Origin: Agathobacter sp.
Lineage (GTDB): Bacteria > Bacillota > Clostridia > Lachnospirales > Lachnospiraceae
NCBI GenBank assembly: GCA_017623935.1
Contig: JAGAOC010000069.1
Coordinates: 1 to 58,139 of the forward strand
DNA: 58,139 bases
Direction: 5' to 3'
The notes beneath the pieces are model-generated. The model was not told the DNA's origin. It saw only the letters and a program-made list of their open reading frames with translations, and made no database searches. This document shows positions 26,494-33,551 of this stretch, one piece after another (within the stretch, counting starts at the first letter, position 1; each line of letters starts with the position of its first letter). Made by a program: the position numbers and the translations under genes.

Positions 26494-26672
26494 ACAGTTC
26501 GATTCGTAGCCTTGTCTATACTGTTCTTTGCTTCTCCATGTGCAAATTTACTAAGTTTTCCCATGTTTTTATGGTGCTTTTGCCAGATTCAAAAAACAAA
26601 GCAAATTCGACCTGTTTTTTCTTTAAAAAATATGTTAACATAATATTACTTTTACTACAGGGGGAAGACGCA

Positions 26673-27290
26673 GTGGGAGTTAAACTATCAGAAATAACCG
26701 AAGGCGACCGTATCACTCTGAAGATCAAGAGTGTGGACAAAGGACTTGAGATGAAAGCAGTCCTGAAAAAACACGTAAAAGAAAATATCGCAATTATTGC
26801 ATTAGAATATTCTTCCAAAAAAACACTGGTATTTAATAACGTTCAGGTGGATCTGGAATATGTCCAGGAAAATTCCATGCCTGTTCTGTGGAGCAATATC
26901 AAAGTAGTAAATTACAGTGGCAATGACTATGCTATTCAAGCTACCTCTGATGGAAATAAACGGAACAGACGAGATTCCTTCCGCGTTAGTGTTGCTACCA
27001 TGGCGAATATGTCCATGACCGGCCGAGGCGTGCAACAGGTCATGATCAAAGATGTCAGCCTTTCCGGATTTGCTATTACTGACCGTGATAAAGAATTAGG
27101 CCTGGAAATGGGCGATGAACTGACTGTCAGCTTTGAAGATCTGGGACATATTTTAAAATTAGTGGGGAGACTGGTGCGAATCGATGAGCATGAAGATATG
27201 ATCATCTATGGATTCGAGATCTGTAATCTCTGTAAAGATCTTTCTTCCTATGTTTCACTGAAACAGCAGCGAAGAAAAGCTGGAAAGTAA
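26673..27290 (+). CDS. PilZ domain protein, YcgR-like c-di-GMP receptor
   Basis: About 205 residues from a GTG at 26673, preceded by AGGGGGA. The N-terminal 90 residues form a beta-rich domain like the YcgR N-terminal domain; the PilZ domain follows with both c-di-GMP motifs: NRRDSFR (RxxxR, residues 98-104) and DVSLSGF (D-x-S-x-x-G, residues 127-132). Such proteins slow or steer flagella when c-di-GMP is high. Placed 180 bp after the AraC gene and near a chemoreceptor, it suggests a motility-linked neighbourhood. An upstream extension of the frame lacks PilZ-type sequence and is rejected. Confidence 0.9.
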   Translation: MGVKLSEITEGDRITLKIKSVDKGLEMKAVLKKHVKENIAIIALEYSSKKTLVFNNVQVDLEYVQENSMPVLWSNIKVVNYSGNDYAIQATSDGNKRNRRDSFRVSVATMANMSMTGRGVQQVMIKDVSLSGFAITDRDKELGLEMGDELTVSFEDLGHILKLVGRLVRIDEHEDMIIYGFEICNLCKDLSSYVSLKQQRRKAGK

Positions 27291-27335
27291 TACAACAAAG
27301 TACATAATAGTGCGTCGCTAAGCGGATCACCGAGA

Positions 27336-27356
27336 TGAACGTCCACTGGACGTTCA
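27336..27356. repeat. Hairpin with outer arms between PilZ and AI-2E genes
   Basis: TGAACGTCCA and TGGACGTTCA are 10-base arms around one C. Outer arms GCTAAGC (near 27317) and GCTTGGC (near 27366) can pair with a G-U, which makes a branched structure. There is no T tract. Confidence 0.6.
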
Positions 27357-27377
27357 CGTCGGCATGCTTGGCAACTT

Positions 27378-27409
27378 AAAAAGGAGATCTGCCATGCAGA
27401 CCTCCTTTT
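27378..27409. terminator. Bidirectional terminator between PilZ and AI-2E family genes
   Basis: AAAAAGGAGaTCTGC pairs with GCAGAcCTCCTTTT around a CAT loop, with A and T tracts on both sides. It can serve both convergent genes. Confidence 0.75.
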
Positions 27410-27433
27410 CTATTTACTGATCTTTTATTCTCT

Positions 27434-28663
27434 TTATTGCTCTTCTACTTGATTTCTTTTTCTGACATCATTCTTAAGCAACTGATATACCGCTGCAGTC
27501 AACGGTACACCTAATAACATTCCTCCGATTCCCAGAATTCCACCACCAATGGTAACTGCCGCTAATACCCAGATTCCCGGCAGACCGATAGAAGAACCAA
27601 CAACCTTTGGATAGATCAGATTTCCTTCCAACTGCTGCAGGATCACTAAGAATACAACAAAGATGACCGCCTGGATCGGGGACACGGTAAAGATCATAAA
27701 TGCCCCTACTACCGCTCCAATATAGGCACCTGCCACCGGGATCAGCGCTGTAAATCCTACTAAAGTTCCGATCATACTTGCATATGGCAGTTTCAGTAAA
27801 GACATTCCTACGATACACAAAACTCCCAAGATCACAGCTTCCATACACTGTCCTACAATATAATTATGGAAACAATTGTGTACCACATCTACCACATACA
27901 TGATCTTGCCCGGAAGCTTCTCTCCAAGATAAGTATCCATCAGAGTACGGATATTTCTGCCTAACTTCTCCTTGCTGGAAAGGATGTAGATAGAAAAGAT
28001 AATTCCAATGAAGAACGTTACTGTAGTAGAACATACCTTAGTTACCACCGATACGATGGATTCCATTGCTCCACCTACCCCGTTCATTAAAATATCTGCA
28101 CCTTTTTTCACTACATTTTCCCAATCAATGGACTGATTATAGATGAAGGATGACTCTCCTGCCAGATACTTGGTAAGTTCTGTATTTTCCTGAATCCATG
28201 CAAAGGCAGTATCAATGGCATCCGGAAGGCGATCTAACAATAATAAGATACAAGCTCCTAACTCCGGAAGGATCATGTAAACGATCAATACGATCACTAA
28301 GATCACCGTTAAAAATGCCAGGATCATGCACAGAGGTCTTTTGATGGATGCAGCGATAGAGCTCTTTGGCTTTGCCTGAGATTCTTCTTCCTGTGGAGCT
28401 TCTTCACTTTCCTCAGATTGAATCTCCGGTTGGGCATCTGATCGATCTGTGGATCTTTTCATAAAAAGTTTCTGATAAATGATCTCATACCGGCTCATTA
28501 GGATATTTACCACGTAAGCGATCACACACCCCACTAAAAGCGGCATTGCTGCGCTTAAACCTAAACCAGCCAGATGAAATACCTTGTCCCAGTAGTGAAT
28601 GATCACGTACAATACCAACACTGTAATGCCGACCCGAACACAGGTCATCCAATTTGCTTTCAT
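27434..28663 (-). CDS. AI-2E family transporter (PerM/YdiK type)
   Basis: 409 residues with about eight transmembrane helices and a charged Glu/Ser-rich insert (about residues 75-100, EIQSEESEEAPQEEE). The C-terminal half has the conserved family pattern: GEKLPGKIMYVVDVVHNCFH, GFTALIPVAGAYIG, then VIFVVFLVILQQLEGNLIYP. Family members move small molecules or sodium; the autoinducer-2 role behind the name applies to few of them. The gene stands alone, and its start has GGAGAG upstream. Substrate unknown. Confidence 0.88.
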   Translation of the reverse strand: MKANWMTCVRVGITVLVLYVIIHYWDKVFHLAGLGLSAAMPLLVGCVIAYVVNILMSRYEIIYQKLFMKRSTDRSDAQPEIQSEESEEAPQEEESQAKPKSSIAASIKRPLCMILAFLTVILVIVLIVYMILPELGACILLLLDRLPDAIDTAFAWIQENTELTKYLAGESSFIYNQSIDWENVVKKGADILMNGVGGAMESIVSVVTKVCSTTVTFFIGIIFSIYILSSKEKLGRNIRTLMDTYLGEKLPGKIMYVVDVVHNCFHNYIVGQCMEAVILGVLCIVGMSLLKLPYASMIGTLVGFTALIPVAGAYIGAVVGAFMIFTVSPIQAVIFVVFLVILQQLEGNLIYPKVVGSSIGLPGIWVLAAVTIGGGILGIGGMLLGVPLTAAVYQLLKNDVRKRNQVEEQ

Positions 28664-28808
28664 ATGTTCTCTCCATTTCTTTTCAGTCTTTATGACTGTA
28701 TTGCATATATTGTATTCTTTTTTCTCAATGAATCCAAGCTTTTCCGAAATTTTTAAGGTTTTTTTATGATTTAATTTTGTCGAAAAAACATTTTTTTGAA
28801 AAAAGATA

Positions 28809-28837
28809 TTGACTTTCTCTTTTCAGGGTGTTACATT
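28809..28837 (+). promoter_or_regulatory. Promoter of the padR operon
   Basis: TTGACT (28809-28814), a 17-base spacer and TACATT (28832-28837). It lies immediately upstream of the four-copy repeat array. Confidence 0.6.
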
Positions 28838-28840
28838 TAC

Positions 28841-28900
28841 TACGTCAGGCGTAGTACGACAGTCGTATCAACGATAGACGTACCAACGACAGGCGTATTA
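28841..28900 (+). promoter_or_regulatory. Four-copy operator-like array in front of padR
   Basis: Four imperfect palindromic units of the form ACGnCAGnCGTA begin at 28842, 28856, 28871 and 28886, a period of 14-15 bp, and cover the predicted transcript start and early leader. Units: TACGTCAGGCGTAG, TACGACAGTCGTAT, AACGATAGACGTAC, AACGACAGGCGTAT. The position suggests autorepression by the PadR protein encoded 40 bp downstream, but other proteins could bind. Confidence 0.65.
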
Positions 28901-28936
28901 TTTTTAATAAATCTAAGATTGAAAGGAGTGTGTGCT

Positions 28937-29293
28937 ATGACTGGTATCAGCAGTGACGTGATACGAGGCTACAATGACACCATGATACTTTTCCTGCTTT
29001 TGGAAAAACCTTCCTATGGTTATGAGATTTCCAAACAGATCAAATCTCTTTCCCAGGAAAAATATGTAATCAAAGAAACCACTCTTTATTCTGCTTTTAC
29101 CCGAATGGAAAAGAATGGATATATCCAGTCCTTTTCCGGCAGCGATGAGACCGGAAGCAAACGCAGAACCTATTACCGGATCACGGAAGAGGGCATTGCT
29201 TATTACAAGGCGCGTTGCGAAGAATGGCATCTTACCAAAGAAGTTGTGGAAAAATTTATTTTAAAGGAGGAATTATCTCATGGAAACAATTAG
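28937..29293 (+). CDS. PadR family transcriptional regulator
   Basis: 118 residues: a winged helix (TMILFLLLEKPSYGYEISKQ, ETTLYSAFTRMEKNGYIQSF, RRTYYRITEEGIAYYKAR) followed by a short C-terminal dimerisation helix. The frame is open upstream to 28796, but AAAGGAG before the ATG at 28937 sets the start; the upstream part is the operator array. The gene overlaps the next by 14 bp. PadR genes are often cotranscribed with HAAS-domain membrane proteins, as here, and repress their own operon until an envelope signal arrives. What the effector is remains unknown. Confidence 0.93.
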   Translation: MTGISSDVIRGYNDTMILFLLLEKPSYGYEISKQIKSLSQEKYVIKETTLYSAFTRMEKNGYIQSFSGSDETGSKRRTYYRITEEGIAYYKARCEEWHLTKEVVEKFILKEELSHGNN

Positions 29294-30257
29294 AAATTAT
29301 TTAGAGACCATGTTTGCTCAATTACCAAATTCTCCTCAGGTTCTTCATGCAAAGGATGAACTCTGGAATATGATGGAGGACAAATACAATGAACTGATCC
29401 AGGAAGGCAAAAGCGACAACGAAGCCATTGCTATTGTTATTTCCGAATTTGGCAATTTAAATGAATTATCCGAAGAATTAGGGATCACCGGTTTTATGTC
29501 GGACGGCTCTTTTGAAAAAGTCCGCACCTTAAGTCTCCAGGAAGCAAAAGATTATATCAGAAACTATAAAGCCCACGCTTTTCGGATCGCTCTTGGTGTA
29601 CTGCTCTGCATCTGTAGCCCGGTTCCAACAGTCATTATATCCGGCAGTGCTTTTCCAGAAGTAGTCGGTGTGATGTGCCTTTTGATACTGATCACCTGTG
29701 GTGTTGCATTATTCGTTTCTTCCGGCATTATCATGAGCAAATGGGAGTTCATTACCAAAGAAGCCTGCACCATTGACTTTGCTACTGCTCAGTATGTGCA
29801 CAATGAGAAAGAAAATTCCCGTACCAGCCACGCCATCTACAATACCATCGGTGTTGTTTTATGTATTGTTAGTATTTTCCCATTGATCCTTCTGGACGAA
29901 ATGAACTTTGTGGGAGCTTTCTACGAGAATATCGGTGCTGCTATCCTGCTGTTTTTGGTTTCTATTGCTGTTTTCTTATTCATTATCAGCAATATGTCCC
30001 AGAGCTGTTTAGATGTTCTGTTAAAACTAAACGGAACTCAGACTGTCAGCGGTCATTATGTACCTTCCCAGGAAGGAAAAGTTCCAACTTTTAAGAACCC
30101 TGTAGTGAATTGGATCATGTCTGTTTACTGGCCAACTGCCACCTGCCTGTACCTGTCTTGGAGTTTCCTTACCTTTGACTGGCACATCAGCTGGATCATC
30201 TGGCCTCTCGCAGGAATCCTTTCTGCAGCCATCAACAATATCTGTGATAAAAATTAG
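29280..30257 (+). CDS. HAAS-domain (DUF1700-like) membrane protein of the PadR operon
   Basis: 325 residues. Residues 1-80 form the alpha-helical HAAS domain (IRNYLETMFAQLPNSPQV, LIQEGKSDNEAIAIVISEFG) seen in sensor partners of PadR regulators; the rest has about six transmembrane segments in pairs. AGGAGG lies upstream of the ATG, which overlaps the padR end by 14 bp, a sign of coupling. The likely role is membrane sensing or control of the envelope together with the DUF4097 protein downstream. No enzymatic motif is visible. Confidence 0.85.
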   Translation: METIRNYLETMFAQLPNSPQVLHAKDELWNMMEDKYNELIQEGKSDNEAIAIVISEFGNLNELSEELGITGFMSDGSFEKVRTLSLQEAKDYIRNYKAHAFRIALGVLLCICSPVPTVIISGSAFPEVVGVMCLLILITCGVALFVSSGIIMSKWEFITKEACTIDFATAQYVHNEKENSRTSHAIYNTIGVVLCIVSIFPLILLDEMNFVGAFYENIGAAILLFLVSIAVFLFIISNMSQSCLDVLLKLNGTQTVSGHYVPSQEGKVPTFKNPVVNWIMSVYWPTATCLYLSWSFLTFDWHISWIIWPLAGILSAAINNICDKN

Positions 30258-30268
30258 GAGGTAGCATT

Positions 30269-31093
30269 ATGGGTCGTAAGATTTACCTTGGAATCATTTA
30301 TTCCATTACTGCTCTTTGTATGATATTCGGAGCTTGTTTTCACGTTTTCAATTTTGTAGAGAACTCTATTTTTAATGACTTTTTTGGAAAAGTCAGCGGA
30401 AACGGATCTCAGGTTCAAAAGGAAGAAGCGTTAAGTTCCTTTGACAATATGAACCTGGATCTGAGCGTTATGTCTGTTACAATTTCTAAAGGAGATTCTT
30501 ATAAGATCTCTTATAATTGTTCAGAAAAATTTGTGCCAAGATATGAAGTAAAAGATGGAACCTTATATGTTACTCAGGATGACCTTCATCTTAACTTAAC
30601 AGATGTAAATAACCCAAAATGCAGCCTGACCATTACGGTTCCTACCGATTCTCTGTCTGATCTAACCGCTCAGGTAGATGTAGGTGATCTGCTACTGAAA
30701 GACATTACCTTAAGTAACTTAGATATATCTGCGGATGTGGGAGATCTTGATATCACTAATGTAACCACTGAAAACTGCACGATCCAGGCAGACGTTGGAG
30801 ACGTCAACTTAAAAGACATCGAAATGAAGACCGGCACCATCGACGCTAATGTAGGAGATATTGAGATTAAGGATATTGACTTTACTTCTTTAGAAATTAT
30901 GGCTGATCTTGGGGATGTAGATGTATTAGATGTGACTTCTCTGGAAGATTACCGCATTGACTTAGAAACTGATCTTGGAGATGTTTCTGTAGATAAAAAA
31001 GAGCATAAAAGAGAATATTTCTCCGAAGGATCCGGAGACAAGAAGCTGACTATCTATGTTTCCACCGGAGATATTGATGTAACTTCCCGATAG
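30269..31093 (+). CDS. DUF4097-type beta-repeat protein with N-terminal anchor
   Basis: 274 residues: one N-terminal transmembrane or signal-anchor helix (residues 5-26), then a region of repeated beta units with the step V/LGD-(L/V/I)-x-(I/V), such as ADVGDLDI, ADVGDVNL, ANVGDIEI, ADLGDVDV and TDLGDVSV, typical of a beta-helix-like DUF4097 domain. The protein is very acidic. It is 11 bp after the HAAS gene with AGGAGG before the ATG and ends at a strong terminator. It is probably exported and exposed outside the membrane; function unknown, but the gene trio is a recurring one in Firmicutes. Confidence 0.87.
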   Translation: MGRKIYLGIIYSITALCMIFGACFHVFNFVENSIFNDFFGKVSGNGSQVQKEEALSSFDNMNLDLSVMSVTISKGDSYKISYNCSEKFVPRYEVKDGTLYVTQDDLHLNLTDVNNPKCSLTITVPTDSLSDLTAQVDVGDLLLKDITLSNLDISADVGDLDITNVTTENCTIQADVGDVNLKDIEMKTGTIDANVGDIEIKDIDFTSLEIMADLGDVDVLDVTSLEDYRIDLETDLGDVSVDKKEHKREYFSEGSGDKKLTIYVSTGDIDVTSR

Positions 31094-31116
31094 GATTTGC
31101 GCAAAGCAATAAATTT

Positions 31117-31162
31117 GAGGCTATCGCACTAATTTTTATTTAGTGCAATAGCCTCTTTTTTC
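31117..31162. terminator. Strong terminator between the padR operon and the EamA gene
   Basis: GAGGCTAT and GCACTAA pair with TTAGTGC and ATAGCCTC with one mismatch, followed by a T run. It covers the stop codon of the convergent EamA gene, so it may serve both directions. Just before it, a short TTGCGCAAAGCAATAAA stretch (about 31098-31114) resembles part of the palindromic repeat family. Confidence 0.85.
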
Positions 31163-32013
31163 ATGCCCCAAAGTTCTCCGAAGATGTCTCCTCCCAAAAT
31201 AAGAACTGCTCCTACAATTTGCCCCTTGGACATGGTCTCTTTTAAGAAAATAACGGAAAACAATACAGCGGACAATGGCTCTAAATAGCCACAGATCGCC
31301 ACCGTCTGTACCGGCAGTTTTCCAATAGATGAAAAATAAAAATAGCATCCCATTCCCGTATTACATAATCCTAAAAATAAGATTGGGAAAATACTCTCTT
31401 TCGTGATCTCCATAGCATATCCTTGTTTCACTCCCAGAAATACTGCTACCGTAAGAAAACTAATGAAAAGCTGTAACGTGGAATTTTCTAATCCAGTAAT
31501 GTCTTTTGCCTTTTTATTACAGATCACCATAAAGGCATACATGACTGCTGATAAAAGACTGCAGATAATTCCAAACAGATCTCCACTTTCTTCAAAGGCA
31601 TTTCCATTTACCAGAAAGATTCCCAAAAGCACTGACAAAAATCCTATCACTTTATAAAGCGTTAATCTCTCCTTAAAAAGAAACGGAGATAAGATCATAA
31701 CGATAACCGGTTCGCAGTAATACAGTAATGACGCGATACTAACACCGATCCTGGCGTAGGCTTCGTATAAGAGCATCCAGCTGGCTCCCATAGCAATTCC
31801 CGAAATACATAGAAATAAGAATTGCTTTTTATGCTTATAAAAGGTCAGCTTGCCTCCCATCAGAAAGAACAATCCGATCAATAAGAGACTTCCGATCATG
31901 GTGCGGAGTAGCACGATCTGCAAACTGCCCAAATATATCAAACTGGCTACGATCCCATTTGACCCAAATAAGATCAACGCAAATAAATATTTTCCAAAAG
32001 CTGTTTTATTCAT
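31129..32013 (-). CDS. EamA/DMT family transporter
   Basis: 294 residues with ten transmembrane helices arranged as two EamA repeats (first repeat ends LLGIFLVNGN, second ends AVLILGGDIFGEL). Typical repeat marks such as EPVIVMILSPFLFKERLT and LEPLSAVLFSVIFLKETMS are present. Such proteins export amino acids or other metabolites. The C-terminal codons lie inside the terminator hairpin. AAGAGGGA precedes the ATG. The gene stands alone; the substrate cannot be told. Confidence 0.9.
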   Translation of the reverse strand: MNKTAFGKYLFALILFGSNGIVASLIYLGSLQIVLLRTMIGSLLLIGLFFLMGGKLTFYKHKKQFLFLCISGIAMGASWMLLYEAYARIGVSIASLLYYCEPVIVMILSPFLFKERLTLYKVIGFLSVLLGIFLVNGNAFEESGDLFGIICSLLSAVMYAFMVICNKKAKDITGLENSTLQLFISFLTVAVFLGVKQGYAMEITKESIFPILFLGLCNTGMGCYFYFSSIGKLPVQTVAICGYLEPLSAVLFSVIFLKETMSKGQIVGAVLILGGDIFGELWGMKKEAIALNKN

Positions 32014-32118
32014 AAGTAGTCCCTCTTGTTTTTTATCTGAAAAAGTCTAACATAATGAATTGTATAACAAAAGCGAATACTTGTCATGTCTAATATTACT
32101 AAAACAGATATTTGACAT

Positions 32119-32589
32119 TTAGTCGTTGTCACAGTTGGCTGCGTCAATAGCAATAACTAACATCATACCCATTAATTCATCCTGCGGATTTGCAAAATCA
32201 ATGACGTAGGTATCTCCCCAGTGGAACAATTCCTTGGAAATATGGATAATAGAACTACAGCCTGCATAGACATCATAATCCCATCCCAGGAAATCCCCTT
32301 CTACTCTCCATCCATTAAAATCAATCTCATACTTCGGGCGGAACAGGGTAAACTGTTTGGAAATGGTTCCACAGACCCTTCCTCCCACTGAGATTTCAAA
32401 CTGAGGCAGAAGTCTAAAAAGCTTCTGATTGATCTGACCGATCTCATTGTTAAATGCGTCATATACATGAAGCTGATGTCCAAAAGAAAACACCTCTGCT
32501 TTTACCATGTATTTTACATTACCTGCCTCATCATAAATATCATAGGTATCTCCCCAAGCAAAAACTCTCTGTTTGATCAATAATTTCAT
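32119..32589 (-). CDS. LURP-one-related (LOR/YxjI-like) family protein
   Basis: 156 residues, almost all beta strands, with the family pattern: MKLLIKQRVFAWGDTYDIYD, the doubled WGDTY box (again near the C-terminus, FHWGDTYVIDF), and NEIGQINQKLFRLLP. LOR proteins have a Tubby-like barrel and may bind lipid or the membrane surface; the role in bacteria is not known. AAGGAGGG lies before the ATG. The gene stands alone between the EamA gene and the DUF2975 promoter. Confidence 0.87.
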   Translation of the reverse strand: MKLLIKQRVFAWGDTYDIYDEAGNVKYMVKAEVFSFGHQLHVYDAFNNEIGQINQKLFRLLPQFEISVGGRVCGTISKQFTLFRPKYEIDFNGWRVEGDFLGWDYDVYAGCSSIIHISKELFHWGDTYVIDFANPQDELMGMMLVIAIDAANCDND

Positions 32590-32713
32590 ATCTATTTTCC
32601 CTCCTTATTTTTCAAGACTATAACTAACTGGCAAAAAGCCTATGTTCCTCTAAGATTATAATATATTCTCCTTAAGGTTTATTCAACCAAATCTTTCTCT
32701 TTTCTTAAATTAT

Positions 32714-32766
32714 TTATCGTAATTCGATAAATTTTTATTGACTTTTATTTTAATCTGGTATATATT
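32714..32766 (+). promoter_or_regulatory. Promoter and palindrome upstream of the DUF2975 operon
   Basis: TTGACT (32738-32743) and TATATT (32761-32766) with 17 bases between. Just upstream, TTATCG-TAATT-CGATAA (32714-32730) is a 6-bp-arm palindrome of the type an XRE regulator could bind, and an XRE gene lies in this operon. A CTGTATGAA/TTCATACAG hairpin (32784-32806) follows in the leader. Confidence 0.6.
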
Positions 32767-32837
32767 CCCATTAAAGATGATGGCTGTATGAATATTTTTC
32801 ATACAGTTTTCCAAAACAATAGCAATTGGAGGTTATT

Positions 32838-33308
32838 ATGAAACAACGTCAGATTTCTTATTTATTAAAAGCCCTTTGTATTCTACTAGGCATTATGGGA
32901 ATCGTGGTCTTCGGCGGACTTACTTCTTTTTCCGCTTCTATGTTTACCGAAACACCAGTCAACCCATATTCTTACTTTATTATTTTTAGCTGGTACACTG
33001 CCGTCCTCTGCTACGGAGTATTGATCCTGTTTTGGCAGGTATGCACCCAGATCGGAAACGACAATTCTTTTTCCATGGAAAATGTCCGATCCTTCCGTCG
33101 CATGGGCTATCTGGGGATCGCCTATATGGTAGGCGACATTGCCCGTTTTATCTGGCTGCTCTGCCTTGGAAATGCCAGAGTAAAAGCAATTTCTGTTACT
33201 GTTTTTATGTTGCTGGTTGCCCTGATCTTCGTGGTGCTCTGTGAATGTCTGTCCCAGCTCATTAAAGGCGCATACGAGATGAAGCAGGAAAACGATCTGA
33301 CCATTTAA
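32838..33308 (+). CDS. DUF2975-type four-helix membrane protein
   Basis: 156 residues with four transmembrane segments (about 10-33, 48-70, 90-112 and 120-145). The pattern MGYLGIAYMVGDIARFI with a following pair of hydrophobic helices is that of DUF2975. These genes stand beside a small XRE regulator of the YozG type, exactly as here (10 bp to the next start). GGAGG lies five bases before the ATG at 32838. The role is unknown; it may act as a membrane sensor for the regulator. Confidence 0.85.
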   Translation: MKQRQISYLLKALCILLGIMGIVVFGGLTSFSASMFTETPVNPYSYFIIFSWYTAVLCYGVLILFWQVCTQIGNDNSFSMENVRSFRRMGYLGIAYMVGDIARFIWLLCLGNARVKAISVTVFMLLVALIFVVLCECLSQLIKGAYEMKQENDLTI

Positions 33309-33318
33309 GGAGGCACAT

Positions 33319-33537
33319 ATGGCAATTATCATTAATATTGATGTTATGCTGGCAAAACGCAAAATGAGCGTAACAGAACTATCAGAACAAATGGATATGA
33401 CCCTGGCGAATGTTTCCATCTTAAAGAATGGAAAAGCAAAAGCAGTCAAGATAGAGACCTTAAACAAACTCTGCAAGATCCTAGACTGCCAGCCTGGAGA
33501 CTTACTAGAATATAGACCGGATGAATCCGAAGAATAA
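33319..33537 (+). CDS. Small XRE family regulator (YozG-like)
   Basis: 72 residues consisting of one HTH_26-type helix-turn-helix: INIDVMLAKRKMSVTELSEQ, MDMTLANVSILKNGKAKAVK, KLCKILDCQPGDLLEY. Start ATG at 33319 has AAGGAGG upstream. It should bind DNA as a dimer, probably at the palindrome upstream of this operon. Its neighbours are DUF2975 and DUF4153 membrane proteins, an association known from other Firmicutes. Confidence 0.92.
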   Translation: MAIIINIDVMLAKRKMSVTELSEQMDMTLANVSILKNGKAKAVKIETLNKLCKILDCQPGDLLEYRPDESEE

Positions 33538-33551
33538 AGGAGGGAAACCTT

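Noticed and set aside
26538-26672. Upstream extension of the PilZ gene frame with a Phe/Leu-rich start
   Set aside because: No ribosome site and no domain resemblance; GTG at 26673 with AGGGGGA upstream is preferred.
28841-28900. Regular short repeats considered as CRISPR or replication iterons
   Set aside because: Units are only 14-15 bp apart with no spacers, and no replication gene is near; the place behind a promoter and before padR favours operators.
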